64,000 nucleotides of DNA from contig JBNMQC010000001.1 of assembly GCA_051277445.1 (NCBI GenBank), positions 149,826 through 213,825 on the forward strand, in the 5' to 3' direction. The notes under the pieces are model-generated. The model ran no database searches. It was given only the letters and a program-made list of their open reading frames with translations, and was not told where the DNA came from. Both the position numbers and the translations under genes were made by a program. Position 1 is the stretch's first letter; every line of letters starts with the position of its first letter. Below, piece by piece: positions 18,238-25,644 of the stretch. The DNA comes from Bermanella sp051277445 (GTDB lineage: Bacteria > Pseudomonadota > Gammaproteobacteria > Pseudomonadales > Oceanobacteraceae).

Positions 18238-19086
18238 CTACAACCCTATTGTGGGTATCCCATGACTTTCACATAGTTTTATAGCGGTTTTTATTTGTCT
18301 ATTTACACCTCTAACGGAAAGGTTTTCATACTCAGGTTGAGCGATAACAATGAGTTGAGTGATTAACGGTCCAATTCCCTTAAGTTCTTTTGTGGCTTCC
18401 ATACCTATTAAAGATGCAATACTGAAAAGCATTTTTCTGATCTTTAATTGTATTTCTGTAGCTTCTTTGTTGTTTATTGAGTAGTGGATATCAGAACTAC
18501 CAAGAGACTCAATATGATCAGCGAATTCCAATAATATTTCGCGTGTTGGTTTTAGTAAAAAATTACTAAGTACATTTATGGCTGTATTTAGGTCTTCGTC
18601 TTGTATGTTTGTGTACGCGGGGAGCATACCAAAGCGTGGGTCTAGACCCTTGACTAACATGAAACCATAGTCATGGAACCTGCTTCCTGTGTGTGCAAAA
18701 AGCCTATTTGTTGCGTCTCTAAAGTCTTGTATGGATTTGTTAAAATCCCTTTTGATCGCTGTACCATGCTTATAGCCAGACCAATCAGCGATAAAAAGAA
18801 GTTCATTGAGTATATCCAATTCGTTCTTAATGTGATCATGTGAGAGTGTATTTATGGATTTCTTTTGTTGAATGTGGAGTTCATGTATAGCCTTTAAAGT
18901 TTTCATTTTGTGTTTTGAATCATCTCGTGAGAAGAATTCAATAATTGAAAAGTTAAGTTGCTCAAAATGGGGCTTTAAATCATCTTCTAGCGAGTCATAG
19001 GATGAAGTTAGATAGTCATATAGCCAATTTCTATATTCTTGAGATACCCATTTAGAAATCTTAAGGTCTCTTATAATTTTATTCAT
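18238..19086 (-). CDS. island protein of unknown function
   Basis: A 282-residue, mostly helical soluble protein, AT-rich like the left half of the island. I do not recognise its family. It lies between alpA and the integrase, same strand, 18 bp downstream of the integrase stop. No membrane segments, no signal peptide, no catalytic motif evident. Cargo genes in this position are often anti-phage or toxin genes, but nothing in the sequence shows that here. Confidence 0.6.
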   Translation of the reverse strand: MNKIIRDLKISKWVSQEYRNWLYDYLTSSYDSLEDDLKPHFEQLNFSIIEFFSRDDSKHKMKTLKAIHELHIQQKKSINTLSHDHIKNELDILNELLFIADWSGYKHGTAIKRDFNKSIQDFRDATNRLFAHTGSRFHDYGFMLVKGLDPRFGMLPAYTNIQDEDLNTAINVLSNFLLKPTREILLEFADHIESLGSSDIHYSINNKEATEIQLKIRKMLFSIASLIGMEATKELKGIGPLITQLIVIAQPEYENLSVRGVNRQIKTAIKLCESHGIPTIGL

Positions 19087-19104
19087 TTTAAACTTACTAA
19101 TTTA

Positions 19105-20421
19105 TTAGTTTGAATTGATAGCTACTACATTTTTATATTCATTTTTGCATGTTATTTGCTCTAAACGCTTACCCCAAGCATCAAGCGCCTTTTGCTTCTC
19201 AGGTAGATAGTCATATCGGTCGTAGTGCTTACTGGATACGTCACCTAGAGCATGGTTGTTTATCCGGTCCCGAATCTCTTTAGATAACCCCAGCTCCCCC
19301 ATACGCGTTTTACAGGTACGTCTTAGGTCCCTTGGGGTGAAGGGTTCAAAGTTATTGCTTTTGATCTTGGTGAAGCGGTTAGCGGCTCTGCTAATGGAGG
19401 CCAGAGGCATTGGCTTGTTTGAATCGAGTCGATGAGGGAATAAATACGGGCTAGCGTCCTTGTGGTCCTGAATATTATCTAAGACGGTCATAGCGAGATG
19501 ATTAAGCGGTATCAAGTGCGCTTTGCCGTTTTTAGTCCGGCTGGCGGGTATCTCCCATAAGCTCTCTTTTAAATTAAATTCTGACCACTTAGCTTCTGAT
19601 ACTTCACTAACCCTTTGGCCGCCAGTGGCCAGTATTAACTTGAATATATGATCTATTGGGGAATAACCGCCACTAGAGTTGAAGCCATGCCATAGCTGGC
19701 GGATTTCATCTTGGGAAAGCTCTCTATCACATGGTTTTTCATTCTTCACGGCCTTGGGTACATCTCGAACAGGATTGCGCTCTAACTGATAGGTAACGGA
19801 TGCGTCCATGGTGCTTGGGTCGTTGTCATGCTCAAGCCCATAGGTAAATGATGCGCTTAGGTAAGAGCGTAAGCGGTTGGAACCCACCAGCGCCCCGCGC
19901 TTAATCATATTGTGAAGGACTAGCTTAATATCATGGCTGGTAATTTGGTTGGCTGGAGTGTTTTTACCCAAGAGGGGCAAAGCATCGTTTCTTAGCACTC
20001 GGATGACTTCGGCATAGGACTTCTTACCATTGGCCTTCATGTTGGCCGTATAGCCTTCAAAAAGCTGCTCTACAGTCCCTAGCTGGTTTTGTTTACGCTT
20101 CGCCTGTTCGTCTTCAAACTCTAAGCGGGCCAATTCGGCTTTAGGGTCCAATCCTTGGATTAGAAATGCGGCCAACGCGTCTTTTTTGGCTCTAGCTTGC
20201 TGGAGGGTTAAACCTTTTCCCGAATTACTTTTGCTATAGGGACCAAGAGCTATCATGGCGCGTTTACCGGATAGCTTATAAGTAAAATAGAAAACCTTTT
20301 TTCCGCTTGGTCTAACTAACAGCCATAGAGCACCGTTACCACGCTCATGCTGGTTATCGGTTGCGTAATATTTAGCAGCTTTTGGTTTAAGCCCGAGAAT
20401 TTCTTTATCAGTAAACGCCAT
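19105..20421 (-). CDS. int: tyrosine integrase, P4 type
   Basis: 438 residues from ATG 20421, preceded by AAGGGTG; a GTG at 20442 would add 7 residues inside the repeat. The N-terminus is the arm-binding DUF4102-like domain (MAFTDKEILGLKPK), then a core-binding domain, then the catalytic domain with the expected residues: Arg in TGGQRVSEV (about 270), the Arg of PRDLRRTCKT (about 367), His in NNHALG (about 390) and Tyr in SSKHYDRY (about 400). It should integrate and, with an excisionase, excise the island at tRNA-Thr. The gene is at the end away from the intact tRNA, reading inward. Confidence 0.95.
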   Translation of the reverse strand: MAFTDKEILGLKPKAAKYYATDNQHERGNGALWLLVRPSGKKVFYFTYKLSGKRAMIALGPYSKSNSGKGLTLQQARAKKDALAAFLIQGLDPKAELARLEFEDEQAKRKQNQLGTVEQLFEGYTANMKANGKKSYAEVIRVLRNDALPLLGKNTPANQITSHDIKLVLHNMIKRGALVGSNRLRSYLSASFTYGLEHDNDPSTMDASVTYQLERNPVRDVPKAVKNEKPCDRELSQDEIRQLWHGFNSSGGYSPIDHIFKLILATGGQRVSEVSEAKWSEFNLKESLWEIPASRTKNGKAHLIPLNHLAMTVLDNIQDHKDASPYLFPHRLDSNKPMPLASISRAANRFTKIKSNNFEPFTPRDLRRTCKTRMGELGLSKEIRDRINNHALGDVSSKHYDRYDYLPEKQKALDAWGKRLEQITCKNEYKNVVAINSN

Positions 20422-20447
20422 TTTGGTCACCCTTATGGTCACCCTTA
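20422..20447 (+). repeat. right copy of end repeat (integrase leader)
   Basis: Same 26 bp as 11474-11499. It lies immediately upstream of the integrase ATG and includes its ribosome site on the minus strand, so protein bound here could also control integrase expression. Confidence 0.65.
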
Positions 20448-20561
20448 GAGTGTACCTTAAGGCATAAACCTGAACAATTGAGAATAACGGATACTGCTAA
20501 AAATCCAGTAAATACAAGGGTTTAGGGCTAATATGGGAAAATGTGAATTGTGATGGAAAAC

Positions 20562-20608
20562 GACTTGTAATCAGTAGGTCCCGAGTTCGACTCTTGGTGT
20601 CGGCACCA
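20562..20608 (+). repeat. attR (duplicate of tRNA-Thr 3' half)
   Basis: Exact copy of 11371-11417. It lacks the 5' half of the tRNA, so it is not a functional tRNA gene. The chromosomal tRNA terminator follows at 20616. Confidence 0.92.
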
Positions 20609-20615
20609 ATTATTT

Positions 20616-20651
20616 AAAAGCCCGTTTGTGAAAGCAAACGGGCTTTTTTTT
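20616..20651 (+). terminator. orphaned chromosomal terminator of tRNA-Thr
   Basis: A 13-bp stem (AAAAGCCCGTTTG with CAAACGGGCTTTT, loop TGAAAG) and a run of T. Before island insertion it would have ended the tRNA-Thr transcript. Confidence 0.85.
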
Positions 20652-20752
20652 GCCTGATGGTTTTTCAATTTAATGTTACATCGTTTCATGCACGTTATTC
20701 ATTGAGCGCCCGCGACCACTATTTCTATCTTTCGAGCACGGTTTTTTTTCGC

Positions 20753-20786
20753 AAAAAAAAAGCCCGTTTGCTTTCACAAACGGGCT
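20753..20786 (-). terminator. terminator of the MshEN-domain gene
   Basis: The same hairpin as at 20619-20644 in inverted orientation, with its T-run on the minus strand, directly after the minus-strand gene that ends at 20829. Confidence 0.85.
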
Positions 20787-20828
20787 GGCATGTTGTTGAA
20801 TTCTGTGGGAACGGACGAGCTCTAACGA

Positions 20829-21332
20829 TTAAAAGCGCACACTTACGTTTAGCGACACACCTTTTTCAAAGCCATCACTGGTTAAGTTCAGTTGCACAGG
20901 CACATCACTGAGTCCGCCATTATCAATGCCCCCCTGTGACACATACCATAAAGCCGCTGTAGCGGCTTGTATTGTGTTTAGGTCTTGCGCGCTGGTGTCA
21001 AAGCCATACTGGCTTTCAATTGCTTGAAGTGGGCAAGGGCTTTGCGCTACCTGGGTGTAAGAGTATTCAGGAAGCTGTTCCAGTTCGTTATTGCCATGAC
21101 AAAATGAAAACGGGGCCATCACAAGAGCAGAGATGGCAGCCACTCGGCGCAGCCAGTGTTGTTTGACTAACGTGCGGTGAACCTTGGCGCGATTGGTATA
21201 GCCTAGGGCAACGAGCGCTTTACCAAGGGTTAACTGGTGGTGTTGCTGGTATATCAGAGCTTCTTCTAGCTGAGCTTGGGAAATGACGCCTCTGCTGGTG
21301 AGTAGCTCCCCCAATCGATAGTTATTTTTCAT
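20829..21332 (-). CDS. stand-alone MshEN-domain protein with membrane anchor
   Basis: 167 residues. The N-terminus holds two 24-residue motifs, residues 6-29 (RLGELL...LIYQ) and 35-58 (TLGKAL...LVKQ), separated by exactly 5 residues. That is the definition of the MshEN c-di-GMP-binding domain, otherwise found at the N-terminus of MshE/GspE-type secretion ATPases. Here no ATPase follows: a hydrophobic segment (about 63-80) leads to an 85-residue tail ending in beta-like strands with terminal Phe. It might be a membrane-bound c-di-GMP sensor; ligand binding is inference. The start is supported by the domain edge, the ribosome site is weak. Confidence 0.75.
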   Translation of the reverse strand: MKNNYRLGELLTSRGVISQAQLEEALIYQQHHQLTLGKALVALGYTNRAKVHRTLVKQHWLRRVAAISALVMAPFSFCHGNNELEQLPEYSYTQVAQSPCPLQAIESQYGFDTSAQDLNTIQAATAALWYVSQGGIDNGGLSDVPVQLNLTSDGFEKGVSLNVSVRF

Positions 21333-21624
21333 GCAACAGTCCGTTTCTTTTTTAATGATTCGAAGTGTGGCACAAACTGTTCTACGAAGAAGGGGCTATC
21401 TAGATTGTTCAGATATAGATGAGCGCTAATTAATAGCTCAATGGCATCCATTACCGAATGTATCTACAGGAGTAAAATAAAAAATGCTTTAAAAGCAATA
21501 TGTTACACCTGATATTTTCTGCAAATCGTAATGAGTCAAAATTCCGTATTACAAAATTCTACACATCAAAATCCTGCCATGGTCCATTTATCCTAAGCTT
21601 ATGAAGTGAATTTAGGAGATGGAA

Positions 21625-21960
21625 ATGAACTGGATAACAGACTTGCTGTTACAAGCAAACCAATGGCTAAAACCTTACAGCCTGCAATTATCGGTGGCCT
21701 TTGTAGCCACCTTATTGGTGATATACGGAGATGCCATTAATAAAACCGTCCGTATCTTTGTTAAGCCCTATCCGTTTCTGGTGAGAATCACTGCGTTCGT
21801 GGTGCTGTGCACTCTTGGCTATGGGGCGTTGACGGTTTGGGGGTCGTCACAGGTTAACCAGCTCATTCATCGTTTACCCAGTACGCTCTTTGCGCCCGTG
21901 GTGGTGGGGGCGTTTGTTGTATTGGGTGTATTGGCGGAGCGTTTCCATAAAAAGGGCTAG
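21625..21960 (+). CDS. DUF3392 membrane protein
   Basis: 111 residues with three or four membrane helices (about residues 21-40, 55-75 and 85-105). The pattern and length match the DUF3392 family of marine gammaproteobacteria, whose function is unknown. ATG 21625 is chosen because AGGAG lies 6 bp upstream; an ATG at 21619 overlaps that ribosome site. It is monocistronic, with the nuclease gene 67 bp downstream. Confidence 0.75.
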   Translation: MNWITDLLLQANQWLKPYSLQLSVAFVATLLVIYGDAINKTVRIFVKPYPFLVRITAFVVLCTLGYGALTVWGSSQVNQLIHRLPSTLFAPVVVGAFVVLGVLAERFHKKG

Positions 21961-22027
21961 GGCGGCTTTAAAGCCCCCTTGTCTGTCTCTATACTGACCT
22001 GATTCATAAAAACAATAAAAAGATGCC

Positions 22028-22783
22028 ATGAAAAAACTTGTGATTGTATCCTTACTGATTTTTAGCCAATGGGCCGGCGCGTTTAGCGATCTTGGCCATA
22101 AAATGGTGGCGGCCGCGGCTTGGCAACAATTAACGCCGTTTGCCAAGCAAAGCGTGGAGCGCTTATTGGGAGTAGGTGAAGAGAACTTTATTAAAGCCAG
22201 TGTTTGGGCTGACCATATTAAAAGTAATGAAGATTTTAATTATCTGAAACCGTTGCACTATGTGAACATGCCTAAATCGGCCCGCAATTATGTGAAATTC
22301 CGAGACTGTAAAAAAAATAAATGCGTAGTAGAAGCGATTAAAGATTTTAGTCGCATTGCAAAAACCGGCAGTGAAAAAGAACGAACCCTTGCTTTGCGTA
22401 TGTTGATACATTTAATTGCCGATGTTCATCAGCCATTACATGCGGGCTTGTATGAAGACCGAGGCGGTAATTGGTACGAAATTAAGTACCAAGGCAAGAG
22501 CGTGAGCTTACATAGGTTTTGGGATAACCAATTGGTCAAGCGCTTTGATAAAGAGGTGCGTTCCGGTGCACAAAAAATTCGGGCCAATCAAATCAATATT
22601 AGCAGTGCGAACCCAGTTGCTTGGGCTGAAGAGAGTCATGCCATTACGGTTAGGTCGGTGTATTTGGCGCCAGAAAATCAGCCGTTGAGTGATGAGTACT
22701 TATTAATGGCAGATAGTATTATGCAGCAGCAGTTAAACCGAGCGTCTCAGCGTTTGGCCATGTGGTTGAATACACTTTGGTAA
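22028..22783 (+). CDS. S1/P1-type secreted nuclease
   Basis: 251 residues: a signal peptide cut after AGA, then a zinc-dependent single-strand nuclease/nucleotidase fold. The three-zinc ligand set is all visible: His in DLGH, Asp in SVWADH, His in LHYVN, His and Asp in LIHLIADVH with the next His in QPLH, and His and Asp in LHRFWD. The mature N-terminus is Phe rather than the usual Trp; in P1 nuclease it is the backbone of that residue that binds zinc, so activity may be kept. It likely helps scavenge phosphate or nucleotides from nucleic acids in the periplasm. Confidence 0.9.
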   Translation: MKKLVIVSLLIFSQWAGAFSDLGHKMVAAAAWQQLTPFAKQSVERLLGVGEENFIKASVWADHIKSNEDFNYLKPLHYVNMPKSARNYVKFRDCKKNKCVVEAIKDFSRIAKTGSEKERTLALRMLIHLIADVHQPLHAGLYEDRGGNWYEIKYQGKSVSLHRFWDNQLVKRFDKEVRSGAQKIRANQINISSANPVAWAEESHAITVRSVYLAPENQPLSDEYLLMADSIMQQQLNRASQRLAMWLNTLW

Positions 22784-22809
22784 GTTTTTTTTGGGGGGAA
22801 AAGAGAGGG

Positions 22810-23525
22810 TTCAGCATTAAACCAATCCTTGGTTTCAAGCGCATCATGCGTTGCTGAATTCATCATCCTTGAAGTCTAACATCCTGATTCGTCGTCCTGA
22901 CGATGGATCATCCGATGATCTTTTATGGTGTACTTCATCCGAGAAATACACGCTTAATCCGTTGTTCATCCGTTAACGCCAACTTTTCATCCTGAAAAGC
23001 GGTGGAGGGTAATCACAGCAAATAGCCATCCTGGGTATTTGTTGCTAACGCACTCTAACAGGTGAGTACCTTCCAATTGCATCCGTTCTATTTGTACGCT
23101 TTTTCATCATCATTAAAAAAGCGGTGGAAGCTAAATTAACAGCGAATAACCATCCTAGTTATTGATTGCTAACGCACCCTAACAGGTGAGTACCTTCCAA
23201 TTGCATCCGTTCTATTTATGCGCTTTTTCATCATCCTTAAAAAAGCGGTGGAAGCTAAATTAACAGCGAATAACTATCCTAGTTATTGGTTGCTAACGCA
23301 CCCTAACAGGTGAGTATCTTCCAATTGCATCCGTTCTATTTGTACGCTTTTTTATCATCCTTAAAAAAGCGGTGGAGGCTAAAGTGACAGGAAACATCCA
23401 ATCCTAGCTATTTCCTGCCAAAGCACCCTAGGTCCACCTTCCAATAGCGGTCTATCAATCCTTCGTCACACTTCCGTGTTAACCAGTAATCCGTAACTGG
23501 CATCCTTATTGGTTCGTCCTGAACG
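22810..23525 (-). ncRNA. candidate CsrB/RsmZ-like CsrA-sequestering RNA, unusually long
   Basis: Read on the minus strand, this gene-free stretch is full of GGA motifs: about 30 by hand count in 694 nt against about 6 on the other strand. Many lie in the loops of perfect small hairpins, as in CsrB, CsrC and RsmX/Y/Z: GTTC-AGGAC-GAAC (23512-23524), CCAGT...ACTGG (23483-23500), ACAC-GGAA-GTGT (23468-23479), AATAAC-TAGGATG-GTTATT (23145-23163), TTTTCA-GGA-TGAAAA (22984-22998), GATCA-TCGGA-TGATC (22906-22920), CGTC-AGGAC-GACG (22890-22902), AAACCA-AGGAT-TGGTTT (22819-22835). A -10-like TAAATT is at 23532-23537 and a GacA box at 23695-23712, about 180 bp before the inferred start. Such RNAs bind and titrate CsrA/RsmA. 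The 3' end is uncertain: I see no clear T-run terminator. Confidence 0.78.
22999..23450. repeat. tandem repeats of about 124 bp
   Basis: Units begin at GCGGTGG at 22999, 23121, 23245 and 23369; the first three are 122, 124 and 124 bp and very similar, the fourth is decayed after about 30 bp. Each full unit holds, on the minus strand, GGA motifs in the contexts AAGGATG, ACGGATG, TTGGAAG and TAGGATG, and two hairpins (CGCTTTTT/AAAAAGCG and AATAAC/GTTATT). The repeats make up the centre of the CsrB-like RNA. Confidence 0.92.
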
Positions 23526-23694
23526 AGGTCTAATTTAGCAAAAAACAACGTTTTGTCTGGCTCTAAACTGAGCAATCAAGATGTGTGAAATTCGTTCGAT
23601 TGATAACAAGCAAGCATTGATGGTGCCTGCAGGGCAGCTGGGTTTTATTTGATACGATGTCTTGTAGTAATTTATTCTTATTTCTCACAATCCG

Positions 23695-23712
23695 TGTAGG
23701 AAATATCTTACA
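23695..23712. promoter_or_regulatory. GacA-type upstream activating sequence
   Basis: TGTAGG-AAATAT-CTTACA differs in one base from the GacA/UvrY box TGTAAG-N6-CTTACA. Its distance of about 180 bp to the inferred RNA start agrees with rsmY/rsmZ promoters of Pseudomonas. It is also 68 bp upstream of the plus-strand gene at 23780, which it might control instead or as well. Confidence 0.75.
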
Positions 23713-23779
23713 AGCCAGTTAGGCATTTGCTTACTAGGCGCTTGTGCTGAGCTGGGACTACACTATCAAAAACAATTGA

Positions 23780-24595
23780 ATGCCTATGTTTGCTTTTATT
23801 TCTTACCAAGATTTACCCTTGCTCAAGCAGTTGCGCTTGCCATTTATGACGGCTGGGCAATTGGATGATCCGTATTTAATTAATAAACGCGTGCATCAAC
23901 CAAGGGCCGATCAGCCGTTGAGTGATAGCGAATTTCGCACAGCCATGGAGAAAAGTTATCACGCCCTTGAGCCGCATATTCAAGCCATGGTGACGTTTGA
24001 ATATTATCTGACTCAAGCCCAGCAAAATAGGGCGGACATCGAGAAGCAAATTCAACGACCCAAATCCCCAAAACAGCTGGGGCTGGCTTCATTAGATCAA
24101 TACGATAAAGTGGTTGTGCTGCGCTTATTCAGGCAAATTTATTTAAGCGGTCTGTGGCAGTCGGCTGGGTACAATCATCAGGGAATTGCGCTGCAACTGA
24201 ATGATAACCACGAGTACCTACAAGCCTCGAACTATGCACAAAAACCGCAACTGCTTGCACCGTTGCAATATGACGATGCGCGCCCACCTATGCCGTCTAA
24301 GCAGCAACCTTTCCCTGCTTTGTTTACTCGGGCTGAGCATTTTGCATTTGAGCAGGAGACACGACTTGTTCGCCCCTCAGCCGTGGCAGATCAATCTAAA
24401 GATGGGGTCGTTAACTGTAAAATTCCAAAAGGGCTGATTCAGGGCATCTATGCGGGGTTAAACTGCCCAGATGACGTAGTAATGGGCTTACAAGCCTTAG
24501 TGAAGCAGGATTTACAGTTTCGAGGCGTGCCATTAAAACAAATTGGCGTCAGCGCCAGTCACCTGCGTTTAGTGGCAACCAACCTTTCGCTTTGA
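23780..24595 (+). CDS. DUF2971-like protein
   Basis: 271-residue soluble protein. Segments near the middle (SGLWQSAGYNHQGIALQL) and later (AEHFAFEQETRLVRP, then IYAGLNCPDDVV) correspond to the conserved parts of the DUF2971 family, whose biochemical role is unknown. The first 100 residues are less typical. It follows the GacA box and CsrB-like RNA locus divergently. No signal peptide. Confidence 0.6.
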   Translation: MPMFAFISYQDLPLLKQLRLPFMTAGQLDDPYLINKRVHQPRADQPLSDSEFRTAMEKSYHALEPHIQAMVTFEYYLTQAQQNRADIEKQIQRPKSPKQLGLASLDQYDKVVVLRLFRQIYLSGLWQSAGYNHQGIALQLNDNHEYLQASNYAQKPQLLAPLQYDDARPPMPSKQQPFPALFTRAEHFAFEQETRLVRPSAVADQSKDGVVNCKIPKGLIQGIYAGLNCPDDVVMGLQALVKQDLQFRGVPLKQIGVSASHLRLVATNLSL

Positions 24596-24689
24596 TGCTC
24601 TCATAACCTCACGTTATTTACCCCTGATTGCGCCAATAGGCTGAAAATCCTGTGCTACTCTGAAATGAGGAGTCCAAATTGGAGTGGCC

Positions 24690-25622
24690 ATGAAGGCACT
24701 GAATATTTTAGTCGTCGACGATGCTCGGTTTATTCGAGATCTGGTGCGCAAGGCAGTAAAAGCTCAGTTTCCATCATGCCAAGTAGATGATGCTGCGGAT
24801 GGTCTGCAGGCGCAAACTAAGATGAAATCGGGCACTTATCATGTGCTGCTTTGCGATTGGGAAATGCCCAATATGAGCGGCCTTGAGTTATTGCAATGGA
24901 TGCGCACAGAAGAGCGTTACGAAAAAGTGCCGTTTATGATGATCACCAGCCGCTCGGAAAAAAGCCATATCGTTAAAGCGGTTGAAGCCGGAGTGAATGA
25001 TTACATCGGCAAACCCTTTAATAACGAGCAACTGGGCACCAAGCTTGCCCGTTTGATTTATAAGTTTTACAAAATGAGCCCAATGCAAACGGCTCGACAA
25101 GCCCAGCAAAGCGACAACGCCAGCCTACTAACCGGCGCGGCTCCGGCCAAGCCCACTCAAGCGCCATCGAACAACGCCAGCTTATTAACCGGCGCGCAAG
25201 CGCCCCCAGCCAAAGCGAAGCCGTCTGCAGCCAGTGCAAATCTGCTAGCCGGTGCCGCCCCTTCTGCGCAATTGGTGGATAAACCGAAAGCCAAAAAAGG
25301 CGCTAATAAATCCATGGCGCTGGCTCACGTGAGAACGTCACAGGGGCAAGAACTGCGTTGCATTGTTAAAGACATTAACTTGAACGAAATGATGCTGGTC
25401 GTGAAACGGGATCAAGGGGTCCCTGGGTTATTTGACCAGGTGGTAGTGGATATTGTCAGTAAAGAGGAAGACATCGTGGCACGGGTGAATTGCTTTGTAT
25501 GCGCCGTAAGCTCACCGGACAAACGAATCGATGGGGAGCTCTTTAACTTACTGGTGCGCTATGAAGATGAAGACCCTGAGAAACTTGCGGCACTATCAAA
25601 ATTTGTTGCCAAAGTCCGATAG
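24690..25622 (+). CDS. response regulator with PilZ-like C-terminal domain
   Basis: 310 residues from ATG 24690 (GGAG 5 bp upstream; an in-frame GTG at 24684 overlaps that site). A CheY-type receiver domain spans residues 1-120 with phospho-acceptor Asp56 (LLCDWEMP) and Lys of GKPF. A 100-residue Ala/Pro-rich linker carries three copies of an octapeptide like NASLLTGA. The last 105 residues form a small beta-rich domain reminiscent of PilZ, but without a clear RxxxR motif, so c-di-GMP binding is doubtful. No partner kinase is adjacent. Confidence 0.75.
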   Translation: MKALNILVVDDARFIRDLVRKAVKAQFPSCQVDDAADGLQAQTKMKSGTYHVLLCDWEMPNMSGLELLQWMRTEERYEKVPFMMITSRSEKSHIVKAVEAGVNDYIGKPFNNEQLGTKLARLIYKFYKMSPMQTARQAQQSDNASLLTGAAPAKPTQAPSNNASLLTGAQAPPAKAKPSAASANLLAGAAPSAQLVDKPKAKKGANKSMALAHVRTSQGQELRCIVKDINLNEMMLVVKRDQGVPGLFDQVVVDIVSKEEDIVARVNCFVCAVSSPDKRIDGELFNLLVRYEDEDPEKLAALSKFVAKVR

Positions 25623-25644
25623 AGCCAGAAAATAGAATGCTGAT

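Noticed and set aside
18238..19086. HEPN ribonuclease motif in the 282-residue island protein
   Set aside because: The only candidate (RLFAH) has R-x3-H, not the RX4-6H spacing, and the context is not convincing.
20562..20608. Second tRNA gene
   Set aside because: Only the 3' half of tRNA-Thr is present; no 5' acceptor strand or D arm. It is attR.
22784..22815. Terminator of the CsrB-like RNA in the poly-T/poly-G stretch after the nuclease gene
   Set aside because: The T-run and G-run do not form a hairpin on either strand, so I left the RNA 3' end open.
22999..23450. CRISPR array
   Set aside because: The units are 122-124 bp and alike over their whole length, with no short repeats and unique spacers, and no cas genes nearby.
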